Positions 1 through 8,456 of a stretch of 47,210 bases of DNA are shown in pieces. Each line of letters opens with the position of its first letter. Positions within the stretch are counted from its first letter, which is position 1. The translations under genes were made by a program, and so were the position numbers. Source of the stretch: Streptomyces sp. MBT53 (lineage in GTDB: Bacteria; Actinomycetota; Actinomycetes; Streptomycetales; Streptomycetaceae); assembly GCF_016654115.1 (NCBI RefSeq), contig NZ_JAEQAZ010000054.1:1-47210 (forward strand). The letters run 5' to 3'. A model generated the notes under the pieces. That model did no database searches. It was given only the letters and a program-made list of their open reading frames with translations, and was not told the origin of the DNA.

Positions 1-7
1 ACGTCAT
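1..7 (-). CDS. 5' end of a gene running off the left edge
   Basis: On the minus strand an ATG at 7-5 is preceded at a normal distance by AGGAGA (16-21), and upstream of that by a promoter and a CebR-like operator. Only Met-Thr is visible, so the product cannot be named. The operator suggests a glycoside hydrolase or sugar-uptake gene under a CebR-type LacI repressor; that is inference from the site alone. Confidence 0.45.
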
Positions 8-26
8 TGGGAAGTCTCCTCAGGGT

Positions 27-40
27 TGGGAGCGCTCTCC
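27..40. promoter_or_regulatory. CebR-like operator
   Basis: TGGGAGCGCTCTCC agrees at 12 of 14 positions with the CebR box TGGGAGCGCTCCCA known from Streptomyces cellobiose/cellulose genes (consensus recalled, not searched). It lies just downstream of a minus-strand -10 element, at about the transcription start, which is a typical place for repression. Confidence 0.55.
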
Positions 41-44
41 CCGG

Positions 45-73
45 GTTGTAACCGCGCCGCTGCCCGACGTCAA
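45..73 (-). promoter_or_regulatory. Promoter for the left-edge gene
   Basis: Read on the minus strand, TTGACG (73-68) and TACAAC (50-45) are separated by 17 bases, a good match to a principal-sigma promoter. The operator at 27-40 and the ATG at 7 follow in the expected order. The rest of 74-216 shows no convincing gene. Confidence 0.5.
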
Positions 74-216
74 CAACTGAAGCCAAACTCACGGCAGTTC
101 GGGTTGACTCCAGGCATCGCCGCGGTATTCCGTTCAGGATCCGACCGTACGACACACCTCGACTCGGCTCTTTCTTCCAGTACTTGACGCGTCTGGTATG
201 GACCTTAGAGGTGAAG

Positions 217-3200
217 TCATGTGGTGGAACAGGGTGGTTCGAAGTCCGTCGCCGTGAAGTACCTCGCCCATTCGGCTCTGGTGATCCGTGGGTACGCGGT
301 GTCGCAGACGCGGGCGGCGACGCTGTCCGGGTCGGTGTTCCACAGCCGGATCGTGAAGTCGTTGCCGCCGGTGGCCAGGGTGTCGGCGTGCGGGCCGAAC
401 GCCACGGCCGGCACCGGGTTCGTATGGCCGCCGAGGACGACGGGAGCGGTCGTACCGTCCACGTGCCACAGCAGGGCCTTGGCGTCGGCGGCGCCGGCGA
501 CCAGTCGGCGGCCGTCCGGGGAGAAGGCCAGCGCGTAGAGCCAGGAGCCGTACGCCCGTAGCCGCTTCACCTTCGGCGGGTGGCCGAGGTCGCCGATGTC
601 GATCAGCCAGACCGTTCGGTCGGGCCGGTGGATCGCGGCCAGGCTCCGGTTGTCGGGGCTGAACATGCCGCCGGTGAGCGGCTCGGACCGCAGTGGGGAC
701 GGGAGTTCGCGGGGGTGGCGCGGCTCACCGATGTCCCAGAACCGCAGGGAGCCGATGGTGCCCGTGCTCGTCACCAGTGTGCGGCCGTCCGGGCGGACGG
801 ACGCCATGGTGACATCCGGTCCGCCTTCGGCGAGGCGGCTCAGTTGCCGGGGACGGCCGGGGTCGGTCAGGTCCCACAGGCCGGCCCCGTGCTGCGCCCA
901 GACGGCCAGCAAGTGGCCGCCGGGGGCGAAGGCCGCCCCCGCGACCTCGCCGGCGCCGCAGGGGACGACCGATCTGAGCCGGGGTCTGCGCGGGTCGGTC
1001 ACGTCCCAGACGCGGACGGTGGTGTCCTCGCTCGCGGTGACGAGCGTGCGCCCGTCCGGGCTGAAGGCCACGGACCGGACGAACTTGGTGTGTCCGCGCA
1101 GGACCGCCAGCGGCCACAGGGCCCGGCCGCCGTTGACCCGCCACAGCCGTGCGGTGCCGTCCCAGCTCGCGCTGGCGAGCACATGGCCGCCGGGAGCGAA
1201 CGCGAGGGAGGTGACGACGTCGTCGTGGGTCGCGAGCGACAGGTCCCGCAGGTCGAGCAGTCGGTCGGCGTCGGCGAGCACGCGGCCGTCCGGACTGAAC
1301 GCGGCCTGGTAGGCCCCACCGGGAAGCGCGCTGACGCGCCGGGGACGGGCCGGTTCGGTGAGGTCCCAGAACAGGGTGGATCCGCCGACCGAGACGAGGG
1401 TGCGTCCGTCGGGGCCGAACGCCACCGACCAGACGATCGCGGTATGGCCGAGCAGGACGGTCGGTGGCCGCCGCGTCCGGGAACCGCCGTCGCCGAGGGG
1501 CCAGAGCCGTGCGGTGTGGTCCCAGCTGCCGGTCGCCACGGTCCGGCCGTCCGGGCTGAACGCCGCCGAGGTCACGGTGTCGGTGTGGCCGCGCAGCACG
1601 TCGAGTGGACGCGGAGCGGCCGGATCGGTGACGTCCCACAGCCTGGCGGTGGTGTCGCCGGTGGTCACCAGCGTGTGCCCGTCCGGGCTGAACGCCGCCG
1701 AGGTGACCGGGCCGGTGTGGCCGGTGAGGGTGGCCAGCCGTCGGGGACGGCGGGGATCCCGTACGTTCCAGAGCCGGGTCACGCCGTCGGTGTGGCCGGT
1801 GGCGACGACATCGCCGGCCGCACGGAACGCCACCCACATCGGCGCGCCCGGCTGATCAGGCAGGGTGCTCAGCGCGGCGGGCGCCCGCCGGTCCGTCACG
1901 TCCCACAGCCGCACCGACCCCTCGCCCGCCGTCGCCAGGACGCGACCGCCCTGCCCGAACGCGACCGACAGCATCCGCCAGGGCTGCCGCAGGACCGCCA
2001 GTCGGACCGGCCGGTGGGCGTCACGCACGTCCCACAGGCGGACCGTGCGGTCCCAACTCGCGGTGGCCAGCAGCGAGTTCCGGGGCGCGAAGGCGGTCGA
2101 GACCACGTCGGAGGTGTGGCCGGTGAGGCGGCTCGTGTACGGCGTGGAGAAGGTGTTCATGAACTGATCGCGGACGTCGGCCGTGGGGGCCAGCCGGTAC
2201 GCGGCCAGGTTCAACTGCGCGGCCAGCGCCGGGTTCTGCTGCCGCAGCTCGGCCGCGTCCGTGGCGACCTTACGGGCGACGGCCACATTGCGCTGTCGTA
2301 CGGCCGAGTTGCGTGAACCGACCGCCAGCACACCGGTGGTGACCGCGGTGAGCACCAACACGGTGAGCAGCGTGACCAGTTGACGCAGGCGGACCGTCCG
2401 CCGTCGGACCGCCGCCAACTCGCCGGCCTGCGCGTCGCTGCTCGCGTCGAGGAAACTCCGTTCCCTGCACGTCAGTCGGCCGGCGTCCGCGGCGACCAGG
2501 TCCAGCGCGGCGGACAGGCGGGCCCCTCGCCACAGGGCGTGCGGATCGCGGCCGTGCGCCTCCCAGCCGGCGGTCGCCTCGGTGAGTTGGCGGTGCAGGA
2601 GCAGCCGCTCCCGGTCCTCGGTCAGCCAGCCGCGCAGCCTCGGCCAGCACCGGATGATCGCCTCGTGGGTGATCTCGACATACCGCTCGTCCAGGGTCAC
2701 CAGCCGCTGCCCGGCGAGGGATTCGAGCACGAAGGCGGTGTCGGGGCCCGGGTCCAGTTCGTCCGGGGTGATACGGCGCCGGGTGTCCTCGGTGCCGTCG
2801 CCCAGCGCGGTCAGCCGCAGGAACAGGGATCGGGCGAGATCCTGCCGCAGCGGCGACAGCGCCCGGTAGGCGGTCTCGGCGGTCTGCGCGAGCGCGTGCT
2901 GGATGCCGCCGGCCGCGAGGTATCCGTCGAGGGTGAGGCGGCTGCCGCTGCGGCGGCGCCAGGTCTCCACCATCGCGTGCGAGACCAGGGGCAGCGCGCC
3001 CGGCTGACCGGTCGCGTCCGCGACGACAGCCGCGAGCAGCGGGCCGGTCACCGTGCAGCCGGCGAGCCTGGCGGGCCGGGTGATGGCCTCGCGCAGCTCC
3101 TGGCTGCTCATCGGGCCGACGGCGAGTTGCGCGTCGCGCATGGCCTCGACCAGCCGGGGATCCTGGACGCAGTGGCCGTAGAAGTCGGCGCGCACGCCGA

Positions 3201-3819
3201 GCACCACCCGGGTCCGGCTGGTCGGCGCGGTGGTGGCGGTGGTCAACAGGGCGATGAACGCGTCGCGTTCGGCCCGGTCCCGGCAGAGGGTGAAGACCTC
3301 CTCGAACTGGTCGGCCACGATCAGGGTGTCGATGTCCGGTGCGCGGTCGACGGTGGCCTGCCGGATGCGCAGGTGCAGCGCCTCGGGGTCGTCGCGCAGT
3401 TCGGTGAGGAGCGTGCCGGGTGCCTCGCCCGTCAGCGCGGCCAGGCGGACGGCGCACTCCTCCAGGGGGTGGGGGCCCGGCGTGAGGAGCAGCACCGGCC
3501 GGCCCGAGGCCCGCGCGCGAGCGACGAGTCCCGCCCGCAGCAGCGAGGACTTCCCCGATCCGGAGGGCCCGAAGACCGTGAGGAACCGGCGGTCTCGTAC
3601 ACGCGCGAGGACTTCTTCGGTCAGCCGCTCGCGCCCGAAGAACCGGTCGGCGTCCTCCGGTTGGAACGCGGACAGCCCGGCGTACGGCGTGCTCGGTCCG
3701 CGGTCCTCGCGGGGCTCGCCGCCCTTCGCGCTCGCGGCGAGCTCGGCGGCGACGGCATGCCAGCGGGACTCCCACGCACGGCGCTCGCCCTGGCACGCCT
3801 CGACATAGGCGAGCGTCAC
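217..3819 (-). CDS. STAND NTPase with WD40 repeats (helix-turn-helix part split off)
   Basis: This large ATP-driven signalling protein has an N-terminal STAND-type NTPase (Walker A GPSGSGKS at residues 84-91, Walker B-like LIVADQFEE at 166-174), a membrane segment near 481-502, and about a dozen WD40 repeats from about 565 to the end (motifs such as GHTDTVTSAAFSPDG and ATGSWDHTARLW). Such proteins in Streptomyces normally start with a helix-turn-helix region that leads straight into the PSLGVTLAYVEAC segment. Here that region is encoded immediately upstream in another frame (3816-3992), so the GTG at 3819 is probably not the ancestral start. It overlaps the upstream TGA as GTGA, so coupled translation is possible. 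The NTPase and WD40 parts have no other break. The ligand and partners are unknown. Confidence 0.8.
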   Translation of the reverse strand: MTLAYVEACQGERRAWESRWHAVAAELAASAKGGEPREDRGPSTPYAGLSAFQPEDADRFFGRERLTEEVLARVRDRRFLTVFGPSGSGKSSLLRAGLVARARASGRPVLLLTPGPHPLEECAVRLAALTGEAPGTLLTELRDDPEALHLRIRQATVDRAPDIDTLIVADQFEEVFTLCRDRAERDAFIALLTTATTAPTSRTRVVLGVRADFYGHCVQDPRLVEAMRDAQLAVGPMSSQELREAITRPARLAGCTVTGPLLAAVVADATGQPGALPLVSHAMVETWRRRSGSRLTLDGYLAAGGIQHALAQTAETAYRALSPLRQDLARSLFLRLTALGDGTEDTRRRITPDELDPGPDTAFVLESLAGQRLVTLDERYVEITHEAIIRCWPRLRGWLTEDRERLLLHRQLTEATAGWEAHGRDPHALWRGARLSAALDLVAADAGRLTCRERSFLDASSDAQAGELAAVRRRTVRLRQLVTLLTVLVLTAVTTGVLAVGSRNSAVRQRNVAVARKVATDAAELRQQNPALAAQLNLAAYRLAPTADVRDQFMNTFSTPYTSRLTGHTSDVVSTAFAPRNSLLATASWDRTVRLWDVRDAHRPVRLAVLRQPWRMLSVAFGQGGRVLATAGEGSVRLWDVTDRRAPAALSTLPDQPGAPMWVAFRAAGDVVATGHTDGVTRLWNVRDPRRPRRLATLTGHTGPVTSAAFSPDGHTLVTTGDTTARLWDVTDPAAPRPLDVLRGHTDTVTSAAFSPDGRTVATGSWDHTARLWPLGDGGSRTRRPPTVLLGHTAIVWSVAFGPDGRTLVSVGGSTLFWDLTEPARPRRVSALPGGAYQAAFSPDGRVLADADRLLDLRDLSLATHDDVVTSLAFAPGGHVLASASWDGTARLWRVNGGRALWPLAVLRGHTKFVRSVAFSPDGRTLVTASEDTTVRVWDVTDPRRPRLRSVVPCGAGEVAGAAFAPGGHLLAVWAQHGAGLWDLTDPGRPRQLSRLAEGGPDVTMASVRPDGRTLVTSTGTIGSLRFWDIGEPRHPRELPSPLRSEPLTGGMFSPDNRSLAAIHRPDRTVWLIDIGDLGHPPKVKRLRAYGSWLYALAFSPDGRRLVAGAADAKALLWHVDGTTAPVVLGGHTNPVPAVAFGPHADTLATGGNDFTIRLWNTDPDSVAARVCDTAYPRITRAEWARYFTATDFEPPCSTT

Positions 3820-3992
3820 GCCCAGGCTCGGGAACGTGCGTCCGCCGGCCGCGTCGTGGACGAGTAGTGCGCCTGCTTGGCCATCGTCCGGTACGGCGGT
3901 CCGCCCGCCTTCTCACGCAGTCTCCGCAGGTCGGCCGCGAAGCACGTCAGTGGACCGCCGTCCAGGTCAAGCGGCCGTTCGGCGCGTGGCAT
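3816..3992 (-). pseudogene. Frameshifted helix-turn-helix N-terminus of the WD40 protein
   Basis: ATG at 3992 is preceded by GGGAGGGG and opens 58 codons whose start (MPRAERPLDLDGG, then FAADLRRLREKAGG and YRTMAKQAHYSS) is the usual DNA-binding N-terminus of Streptomyces STAND/WD40 regulators. After SSTT the frame runs out to a TGA at 3816. In the next frame the same DNA reads DAAGGRTFPSLGVTLAYVEAC, the natural continuation. A net loss of 1 or 10 bases near 3850-3860 explains this. It may be a real mutation or a sequencing error. Confidence 0.7.
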
Positions 3993-4140
3993 GCCGTTCC
4001 CCTCCCGAGGCCTTCCGGGGCGCCGACGGGCCCCGGTTGTCCGGCCGTTGATGTCCGGCGTCGACGGCCCGGCGCCGGACAACGCGCGACGGATAGCCAT
4101 GGTTCAGCGCAACCGCGCACCGACCTCGCGGAGGAACAAC

Positions 4141-4608
4141 ATGAAGGCCACGAAACGACTGGTACCGCTCCTGGCAGCGATCGGGCTCGCGATCGGCGGT
4201 GCCTTGACGGCCCCGCCGGCCCACGCCGCGGCACCCATGCTCACGTCCCACCTGGACGAGCGGTGCGCCGACATCTTCATGTTCCACAACGAGAACGGCG
4301 CCTCCACCGTGACGTGGGACTGCACCGGCAACACCAACCAGCAGTGGCGCTGGGACGGCGAGCAGATCCGTTCGAGCATGAACGGCAAGTGTTTGGAGAT
4401 CTACGGTTCCAATCCCGGTGACCAGGCGTCGGTGGACCTCTGGGACTGCAACGGCGGCAGCAACCAGAAGTGGTACTGGAGCGGCAGCGAGCTCCGCAGC
4501 CGGATGAACGGAAAGTGCCTCGACATCCTGGCGGGCCGCTCCGGCAACGGCCAGCTCCTGGTGATGTGGAGCTGCAACGGAGCGAAGAGCCAGAGCTGGA
4601 GCCTCTGA
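4141..4608 (+). CDS. Secreted ricin-B-type lectin
   Basis: This 155-residue protein has a Sec signal peptide (basic MKATKR, hydrophobic core, cut near PAHA-A at about 29) followed by one beta-trefoil lectin domain. The three subdomains end in the expected QxW motifs (NQQWRW, NQKWYW, SQSWSL), and NGKCLEIYG and NGKCLDILAG mark the sugar-binding loops. The ATG at 4141 is chosen over longer in-frame starts because GAGGAA lies just upstream and the signal peptide begins there. There is no catalytic domain, so it is probably a free extracellular carbohydrate-binding protein. It is divergent from the WD40 gene and followed by a hairpin terminator. The ligand is unknown. Confidence 0.85.
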   Translation: MKATKRLVPLLAAIGLAIGGALTAPPAHAAAPMLTSHLDERCADIFMFHNENGASTVTWDCTGNTNQQWRWDGEQIRSSMNGKCLEIYGSNPGDQASVDLWDCNGGSNQKWYWSGSELRSRMNGKCLDILAGRSGNGQLLVMWSCNGAKSQSWSL

Positions 4609-4618
4609 ACGGCGGCCC

Positions 4619-4648
4619 GGCCCGGCACCCCAGGTGCGGGGCCGGGCC
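4619..4648 (+). terminator. Hairpin terminator after the lectin gene
   Basis: GGCCCGG (4619-4625) pairs with CCGGGCC (4642-4648), and CCCC (4628-4631) pairs with GGGG (4638-4641), around a six-base loop. It starts 11 bases after the lectin stop. There is no T-run, as is usual for strong hairpin terminators in Streptomyces. Confidence 0.7.
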
Positions 4649-4811
4649 ACGGTCGTTCGCGCACGGCGCGCACGTCGATCGCACACGGGTCGAGAGTCGC
4701 GTACCGCGCAGGGGGTGCGGTGGCGAACGGCGAGCTGTCACTCGAAGAGGTCACGAGCCCGTGCCCGTGGCTGTCCGCCGTCGGCGTTCCCTCGGGGCTA
4801 GTGTCTGTCGG

Positions 4812-5612
4812 GTGAGCACAGACGATGCGAACCGGCGGTGGACACGGTCCATGCCCGATGCCTACGAACGTCACCTGGTGCCGGTCTTCTTCCGGCCCTT
4901 CGCCCTCGACCTGGCCGCCAGGGCGGCAGCGCTGCGGCCCCGTACGGTCCTGGAACTCGCCGCCGGAACCGGGGCACTGACCTCGGCCCTGCTCACCGCG
5001 GTGCCCACGGCCTCGGTGGTGGCGACCGACCTCAACGAAGCGATGGTCATCGCGGGCTCGGCACGGGAACCGCGCGCGCACTGGCGCAAGGCGGACGCCC
5101 AGGATCTGCCCTTCCTGGACGGCAGTTTCGACCTCGTGGTGTGCCAGTTCGGGGTGATGTTCTTCCCCGACCGGCCCGCCGCCTACGCCGAGGTGCGCCG
5201 GGTCCTGGCCCCGCGGGGACGGTTCCTGTTCAACAGCTGGGGCCCGCTGGCCTCGCACGGATTCGGGGCCGCCTTCCAGACCGCCCTGGAGCAGTCCATG
5301 CCCGACGGGGCGCCCCCGTTCCTGAAGGACGTGCCCCACGGCTACGCCGACCCGGCCGTCGTCACCGCGGACCTCACGGCCGCCGGACTCACCCTGGCCG
5401 CCGCCGAGGAGGTCACGCTGGAAGGCGTGGCGGAGTCCGCGGCCTCCGTCGCCACCGGCTTCCTCACCGGCACACCGGTGAGCGCCGCCGTGGAGGCCCG
5501 CGAGGACGCGCAGGCCCTTCAGGCCGCCGTCACGCGGAAGATGACGGACCGGCTCGGCACCGGCCGTGTGACCGCGCCGATGACGGCGACCGTCTATACG
5601 GCGCACCGGTAG
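4812..5612 (+). CDS. Class I SAM-dependent methyltransferase
   Basis: This 266-residue protein has the Rossmann methyltransferase fold: motif I LELAAGTG at about 47-54, an acidic residue after strand 2 in VVATDLNEAM, and post-motif segments AQDLPFLDGSFDLVVCQFG and RVLAPRGRFLFNSWG. The family resembles UbiE/MenG-like (methyltransferase type 11) enzymes, but the substrate cannot be read. The GTG at 4812 has only a weak ribosome-binding site, and ATG 4851 is an alternative that keeps the whole SAM fold. It stops 15 bases from the convergent ARPP-2-like gene. Confidence 0.85.
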   Translation: MSTDDANRRWTRSMPDAYERHLVPVFFRPFALDLAARAAALRPRTVLELAAGTGALTSALLTAVPTASVVATDLNEAMVIAGSAREPRAHWRKADAQDLPFLDGSFDLVVCQFGVMFFPDRPAAYAEVRRVLAPRGRFLFNSWGPLASHGFGAAFQTALEQSMPDGAPPFLKDVPHGYADPAVVTADLTAAGLTLAAAEEVTLEGVAESAASVATGFLTGTPVSAAVEAREDAQALQAAVTRKMTDRLGTGRVTAPMTATVYTAHR

Positions 5613-5627
5613 GCATGGCCCTCCCCA

Positions 5628-6770
5628 TCAGGTTCGTCGCTGTTTGCGGTATCCGTCCAGGACGTCCTGGCGGAGCAGGAAGCCGAAGCCTGCGGAGTCC
5701 AGCCGCAGCCCCAACTGGTCGTCGCTGAGGCCGAGTTCGGCCGCGGTGTCCGCCAGGTGCCAGTCATGGGCGGCGAGCCTGCTGAGGAGGTGTCCGCGGC
5801 GGACCTGGCTCTCCGACAGCCGAAACGTCTTGAGGTAGGCGATCCGGCCGCTGTCGTCGGTGATGGCCTCGCCGATGTGGTTGCCCTGCTTGGGGCGGAA
5901 CTGCGGCAGGAAGCGCGCGAGGGTGAAACGCCCCATCCGGTGGACCGACTGCCAGGTGAGCTCCTGCTTCAGCAGTTCCGTCGCCATGGTGGTGTCGTGG
6001 AACTGCGCCCAGGAGTCCTCCTGTTCGGCGACAGCGGTGCGCAGTTGGGCCAGGGAGCGGATCTCCGTGTCGGGGACGCGGGCTCGGAAGTCCTGGACCG
6101 GCGGCATCAACAGCGCGTAGTGGTGGATCAGTTCGCCGTACAGGTCCTGGAGGAGCGAGGCGTGCAGCGCCCGGTAGTCGTCGGGATGCGGGACCACGAA
6201 CGCGGCCGCCAACGCGTCCGAGACATAGACCAGCACGCCGCACTGGCCGGGGTGGATCTCGAAGACGCGCAACGCGTCGGCGAGGCCGCGCACTTCGGCG
6301 CCCGCGTAGGCCTCCTCGACGCGCGGGGACAGTCCTTGGCGGATCGCGCGCTGGGACCATTCCTCCCAGGCGATCGAGGGGCCGCCGAAGTGCAGTGCCA
6401 GGTAGCCCTCCAGGGCGAGGTGCATGGGGAGGAACCGCAGCCGGTCCTTGGCCTGGCGGCGGGCCATTCGGCGATGGATGCGCAGGCCCATCGTGGCGGT
6501 GGGCACCGAGTCGCCGTCGGCGGAGAGCTGGGTGCCGTAGGCGGCTGCCGGTGTGCCGTCTCCGGTCCAGGTGGCGACGAAGCCGTGCGGGACGTAGGAG
6601 ATGTAGGCCTGTCGCGGGCCGACCTCGACGAGGCCGACCGCGTCGCTGTAGAGCCGTGCGTGCAGACGGAGGTCCACTACGGGCTCGTCGCGGACGAGCG
6701 GTACGAGGCGGACGCCGCCCCAGATCTGGGAGGGGCGGGTGGTCAGGCCGGTGAGGTCGAGTGTGGTCAT
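5628..6770 (-). CDS. ARPP-2-like protein, partner of the TROVE-vWA protein
   Basis: This 380-residue soluble protein has no catalytic motif I can name. Its start (LDLTGLTTRPSQIWGGVRLV, then PLVRDEPVVDLRLH) resembles the Pfam family named ARPP-2, whose members were noted by comparative genomics near ADP-ribosylglycohydrolases and predicted RNA-repair or stress genes. The family call is from memory. Its ATG overlaps the stop of the upstream TROVE-like gene by four bases (ATGA at 6767-6770), and AGGAG lies inside that gene, so the two are translationally coupled and probably made in fixed ratio. The C-terminal third (HLADTAAELGLSDDQLGLRLDSAGFG) looks like a helix-turn-helix-like segment. Function is unknown. 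Confidence 0.6.
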   Translation of the reverse strand: MTTLDLTGLTTRPSQIWGGVRLVPLVRDEPVVDLRLHARLYSDAVGLVEVGPRQAYISYVPHGFVATWTGDGTPAAAYGTQLSADGDSVPTATMGLRIHRRMARRQAKDRLRFLPMHLALEGYLALHFGGPSIAWEEWSQRAIRQGLSPRVEEAYAGAEVRGLADALRVFEIHPGQCGVLVYVSDALAAAFVVPHPDDYRALHASLLQDLYGELIHHYALLMPPVQDFRARVPDTEIRSLAQLRTAVAEQEDSWAQFHDTTMATELLKQELTWQSVHRMGRFTLARFLPQFRPKQGNHIGEAITDDSGRIAYLKTFRLSESQVRRGHLLSRLAAHDWHLADTAAELGLSDDQLGLRLDSAGFGFLLRQDVLDGYRKQRRT

Positions 6771-8206
6771 CGCGCCGGCTCCTGGTGGGTGGCGTCGAGC
6801 ATGCGGGTGGCCCGGGTGTCGAGGTAGGTGATGAGTTCGGCCAACCCGGTGCGGCCTTCGGCGAACTGGGCGAGTTCCACGAGTGCGGGAAGGTCCTCGG
6901 CGTCGCGGACACCGGCGGTGGGCACGGTCGGGGACAGTCGGCGTACGTCGAAGTCGGCCGCGTCGTAGACCGGGTTGAGGTGCACGATGCTGGTGCGGCG
7001 CTCGGGGTCGAGCCGGGTCCTGAAGACGCGCAGCACCTCACCGGCCAGGCCGGGAGGCGCGTTGTCCCAGCCGTCGGAGACGATCACCAGTCGGGACGGC
7101 GCGGTGTCGAGCGCGTCCAGGATCCGGCGGCCCAGGGGCGTCGGCCCGTACGGACGGGCCAGCAGCGCGTCGGTCCGCCCGGATGTCCAGAGTGGGGTGT
7201 AGTCGTCGGCGAGGGCCGCGAGCAGGTGGTGGCAGGCCAGGGCGACGGCCAGTGGCCGACGTCGCTTGTGGACCGAGCCGAAGGTGGAGAAGCTGTCGTC
7301 CAGTACGGCGGTGACCTTGCCCCAGCTCCCCCGGTGCGGTCCGGCGACGCGCCCGGCCGCCGATTCCAGGGCATGGGTCAACTCGGCGCGCCGGCGCACA
7401 CGTTCCTCGACCGGCAGCGAGAGCACATAGGTCGCCAACCGGGTCAGCGGCATCCTGGCGAGGTCGACCGGTGTCCCGGTGGCGCCGATCCGCTGCGCGG
7501 AGTCCCGCAGCCGCAGGGTCTCCAGGCGGGTCATCCGCGGGGCTATGCGCTCCAGGAACACCTTCCGGGGGATGTCGTGCCGTGCGGCGAAGCCCTCGGC
7601 GGCGGTGTAGGGCAGCTCGTACAGCGCTCCCTGCTCGTAGTGGGCACGGCGCCAGGCCTCCAGGAGCGGTGTCTCGTAGTGCTTGCGGGTGTGCGGCGCG
7701 AAGACGAACGCCCCCAACTCCTCGGTGGCGGGGGCGAGATGGGCGTGGCGGAGGGCTCGCTTGAGGCCGCCGCGGTACTTCACGGCGTCGAACGCCGCAT
7801 CCGGGCGCGCGGCCAGCCAGTCGCGCATGATGGCGCGACTGCGACGGTTGTTGACCCGGGCCCGGCGCAGGGCGTCGAACAGTCCGTACACGCGCTGCGG
7901 CGGCAGGGTCGTCAGCCGGCCCGCGATCAGCCGGCCCTCGCTGCGCCGCTGGTCGGCGGTGGCCTCACCGGCCGTCTCCAGCAGGTGCCGGATGACCAGG
8001 ACAGCGTTGTGGTCGTTGATGTCGAGTGCGAGAACCCCGGCGTACAGGTCCCGGTAGTTCCCCAGCATGTACGCGTGGAGGAAGTCCAGGGACAGTCGCT
8101 GCTCGCCCGCGTCGCTGTGGAACTCGCGCTGGCCGGTGGAGGTGATCGCCGCGTTGACGAAGAGCAGGACGTCGTCGGCCGCGATGAGGTCCCTGTACGA
8201 ATCCAT
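6767..8206 (-). CDS. Ro60/TROVE-like RNA-binding protein with vWA domain
   Basis: This 479-residue protein has two parts. Residues 1-290 are helical and carry a Ro/TROVE-like segment (NNRRSRAIMRDWLAARPD followed by AVKYRGGLKRALRHAHL, about 119-156), and later YELPYTAAEGFAARH. Residues 296-440 form a vWA domain with a complete metal-binding MIDAS: D303-x-S305-x-S307 (DDSFS), T356 in GPTPLG, and D378 in VSDGWDN. Ro60 proteins bind misfolded RNAs and Y RNAs and in bacteria work with exoribonucleases or RNA-repair enzymes; whether this divergent member does so is inference. The start at 8206 has GGGGGAAG upstream. It is the first gene of a two-gene operon with the ARPP-2-like protein. Confidence 0.65.
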   Translation of the reverse strand: MDSYRDLIAADDVLLFVNAAITSTGQREFHSDAGEQRLSLDFLHAYMLGNYRDLYAGVLALDINDHNAVLVIRHLLETAGEATADQRRSEGRLIAGRLTTLPPQRVYGLFDALRRARVNNRRSRAIMRDWLAARPDAAFDAVKYRGGLKRALRHAHLAPATEELGAFVFAPHTRKHYETPLLEAWRRAHYEQGALYELPYTAAEGFAARHDIPRKVFLERIAPRMTRLETLRLRDSAQRIGATGTPVDLARMPLTRLATYVLSLPVEERVRRRAELTHALESAAGRVAGPHRGSWGKVTAVLDDSFSTFGSVHKRRRPLAVALACHHLLAALADDYTPLWTSGRTDALLARPYGPTPLGRRILDALDTAPSRLVIVSDGWDNAPPGLAGEVLRVFRTRLDPERRTSIVHLNPVYDAADFDVRRLSPTVPTAGVRDAEDLPALVELAQFAEGRTGLAELITYLDTRATRMLDATHQEPAR

Positions 8207-8359
8207 CCGACTCTTCCCCCGTCGTCCCCCATGGGTGTGGACGCCGGCCGGGGAATGGGGGCACGAGCTGCGAATCATTGCTTCATAGGCAGGTTCCGGA
8301 AGTCGCGCCGGAGTCCCGCGGCCGGCCCCAGGACCGTAACAGAGCAGGCCACAAGCCCT

Positions 8360-8401
8360 CCACCGACTTTGGGCGCGCGTCGACGCGACCGAAGTCGGTG
8401 G
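8360..8401. promoter_or_regulatory. Long hairpin upstream of the TROVE-like gene
   Basis: CCACCGACTT (8360-8369) is perfectly complementary to AAGTCGGTGG (8392-8401). The interior holds a self-complementary GCGTCGACGC, giving a near-continuous stem. It lies in the 250-base gap between the broken membrane gene and the TROVE-like gene, both on the minus strand. It could be a terminator for the upstream gene, a regulatory element, or part of a small RNA; no U-tract follows on either strand. Confidence 0.5.
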
Positions 8402-8456
8402 GCGGTGCGGACAACGCCGGGCTGGAGTCGCGCGCCGACGTCTCCGTCCGCCGGAT

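Noticed and set aside
580..2316. Long plus-strand frames over the WD40 gene (and similar ones at 6761-8482 and 12120-13835)
   Set aside because: They mirror real genes on the other strand, are low-complexity Arg/Gly/Pro-rich and match no family.
3816..3819. GTGA overlap as a genuine two-gene arrangement
   Set aside because: The upstream 58-codon piece is the recognisable first domain of the same protein family and its continuation exists in the downstream frame, so a frameshift explains it better; separate translation is still possible.
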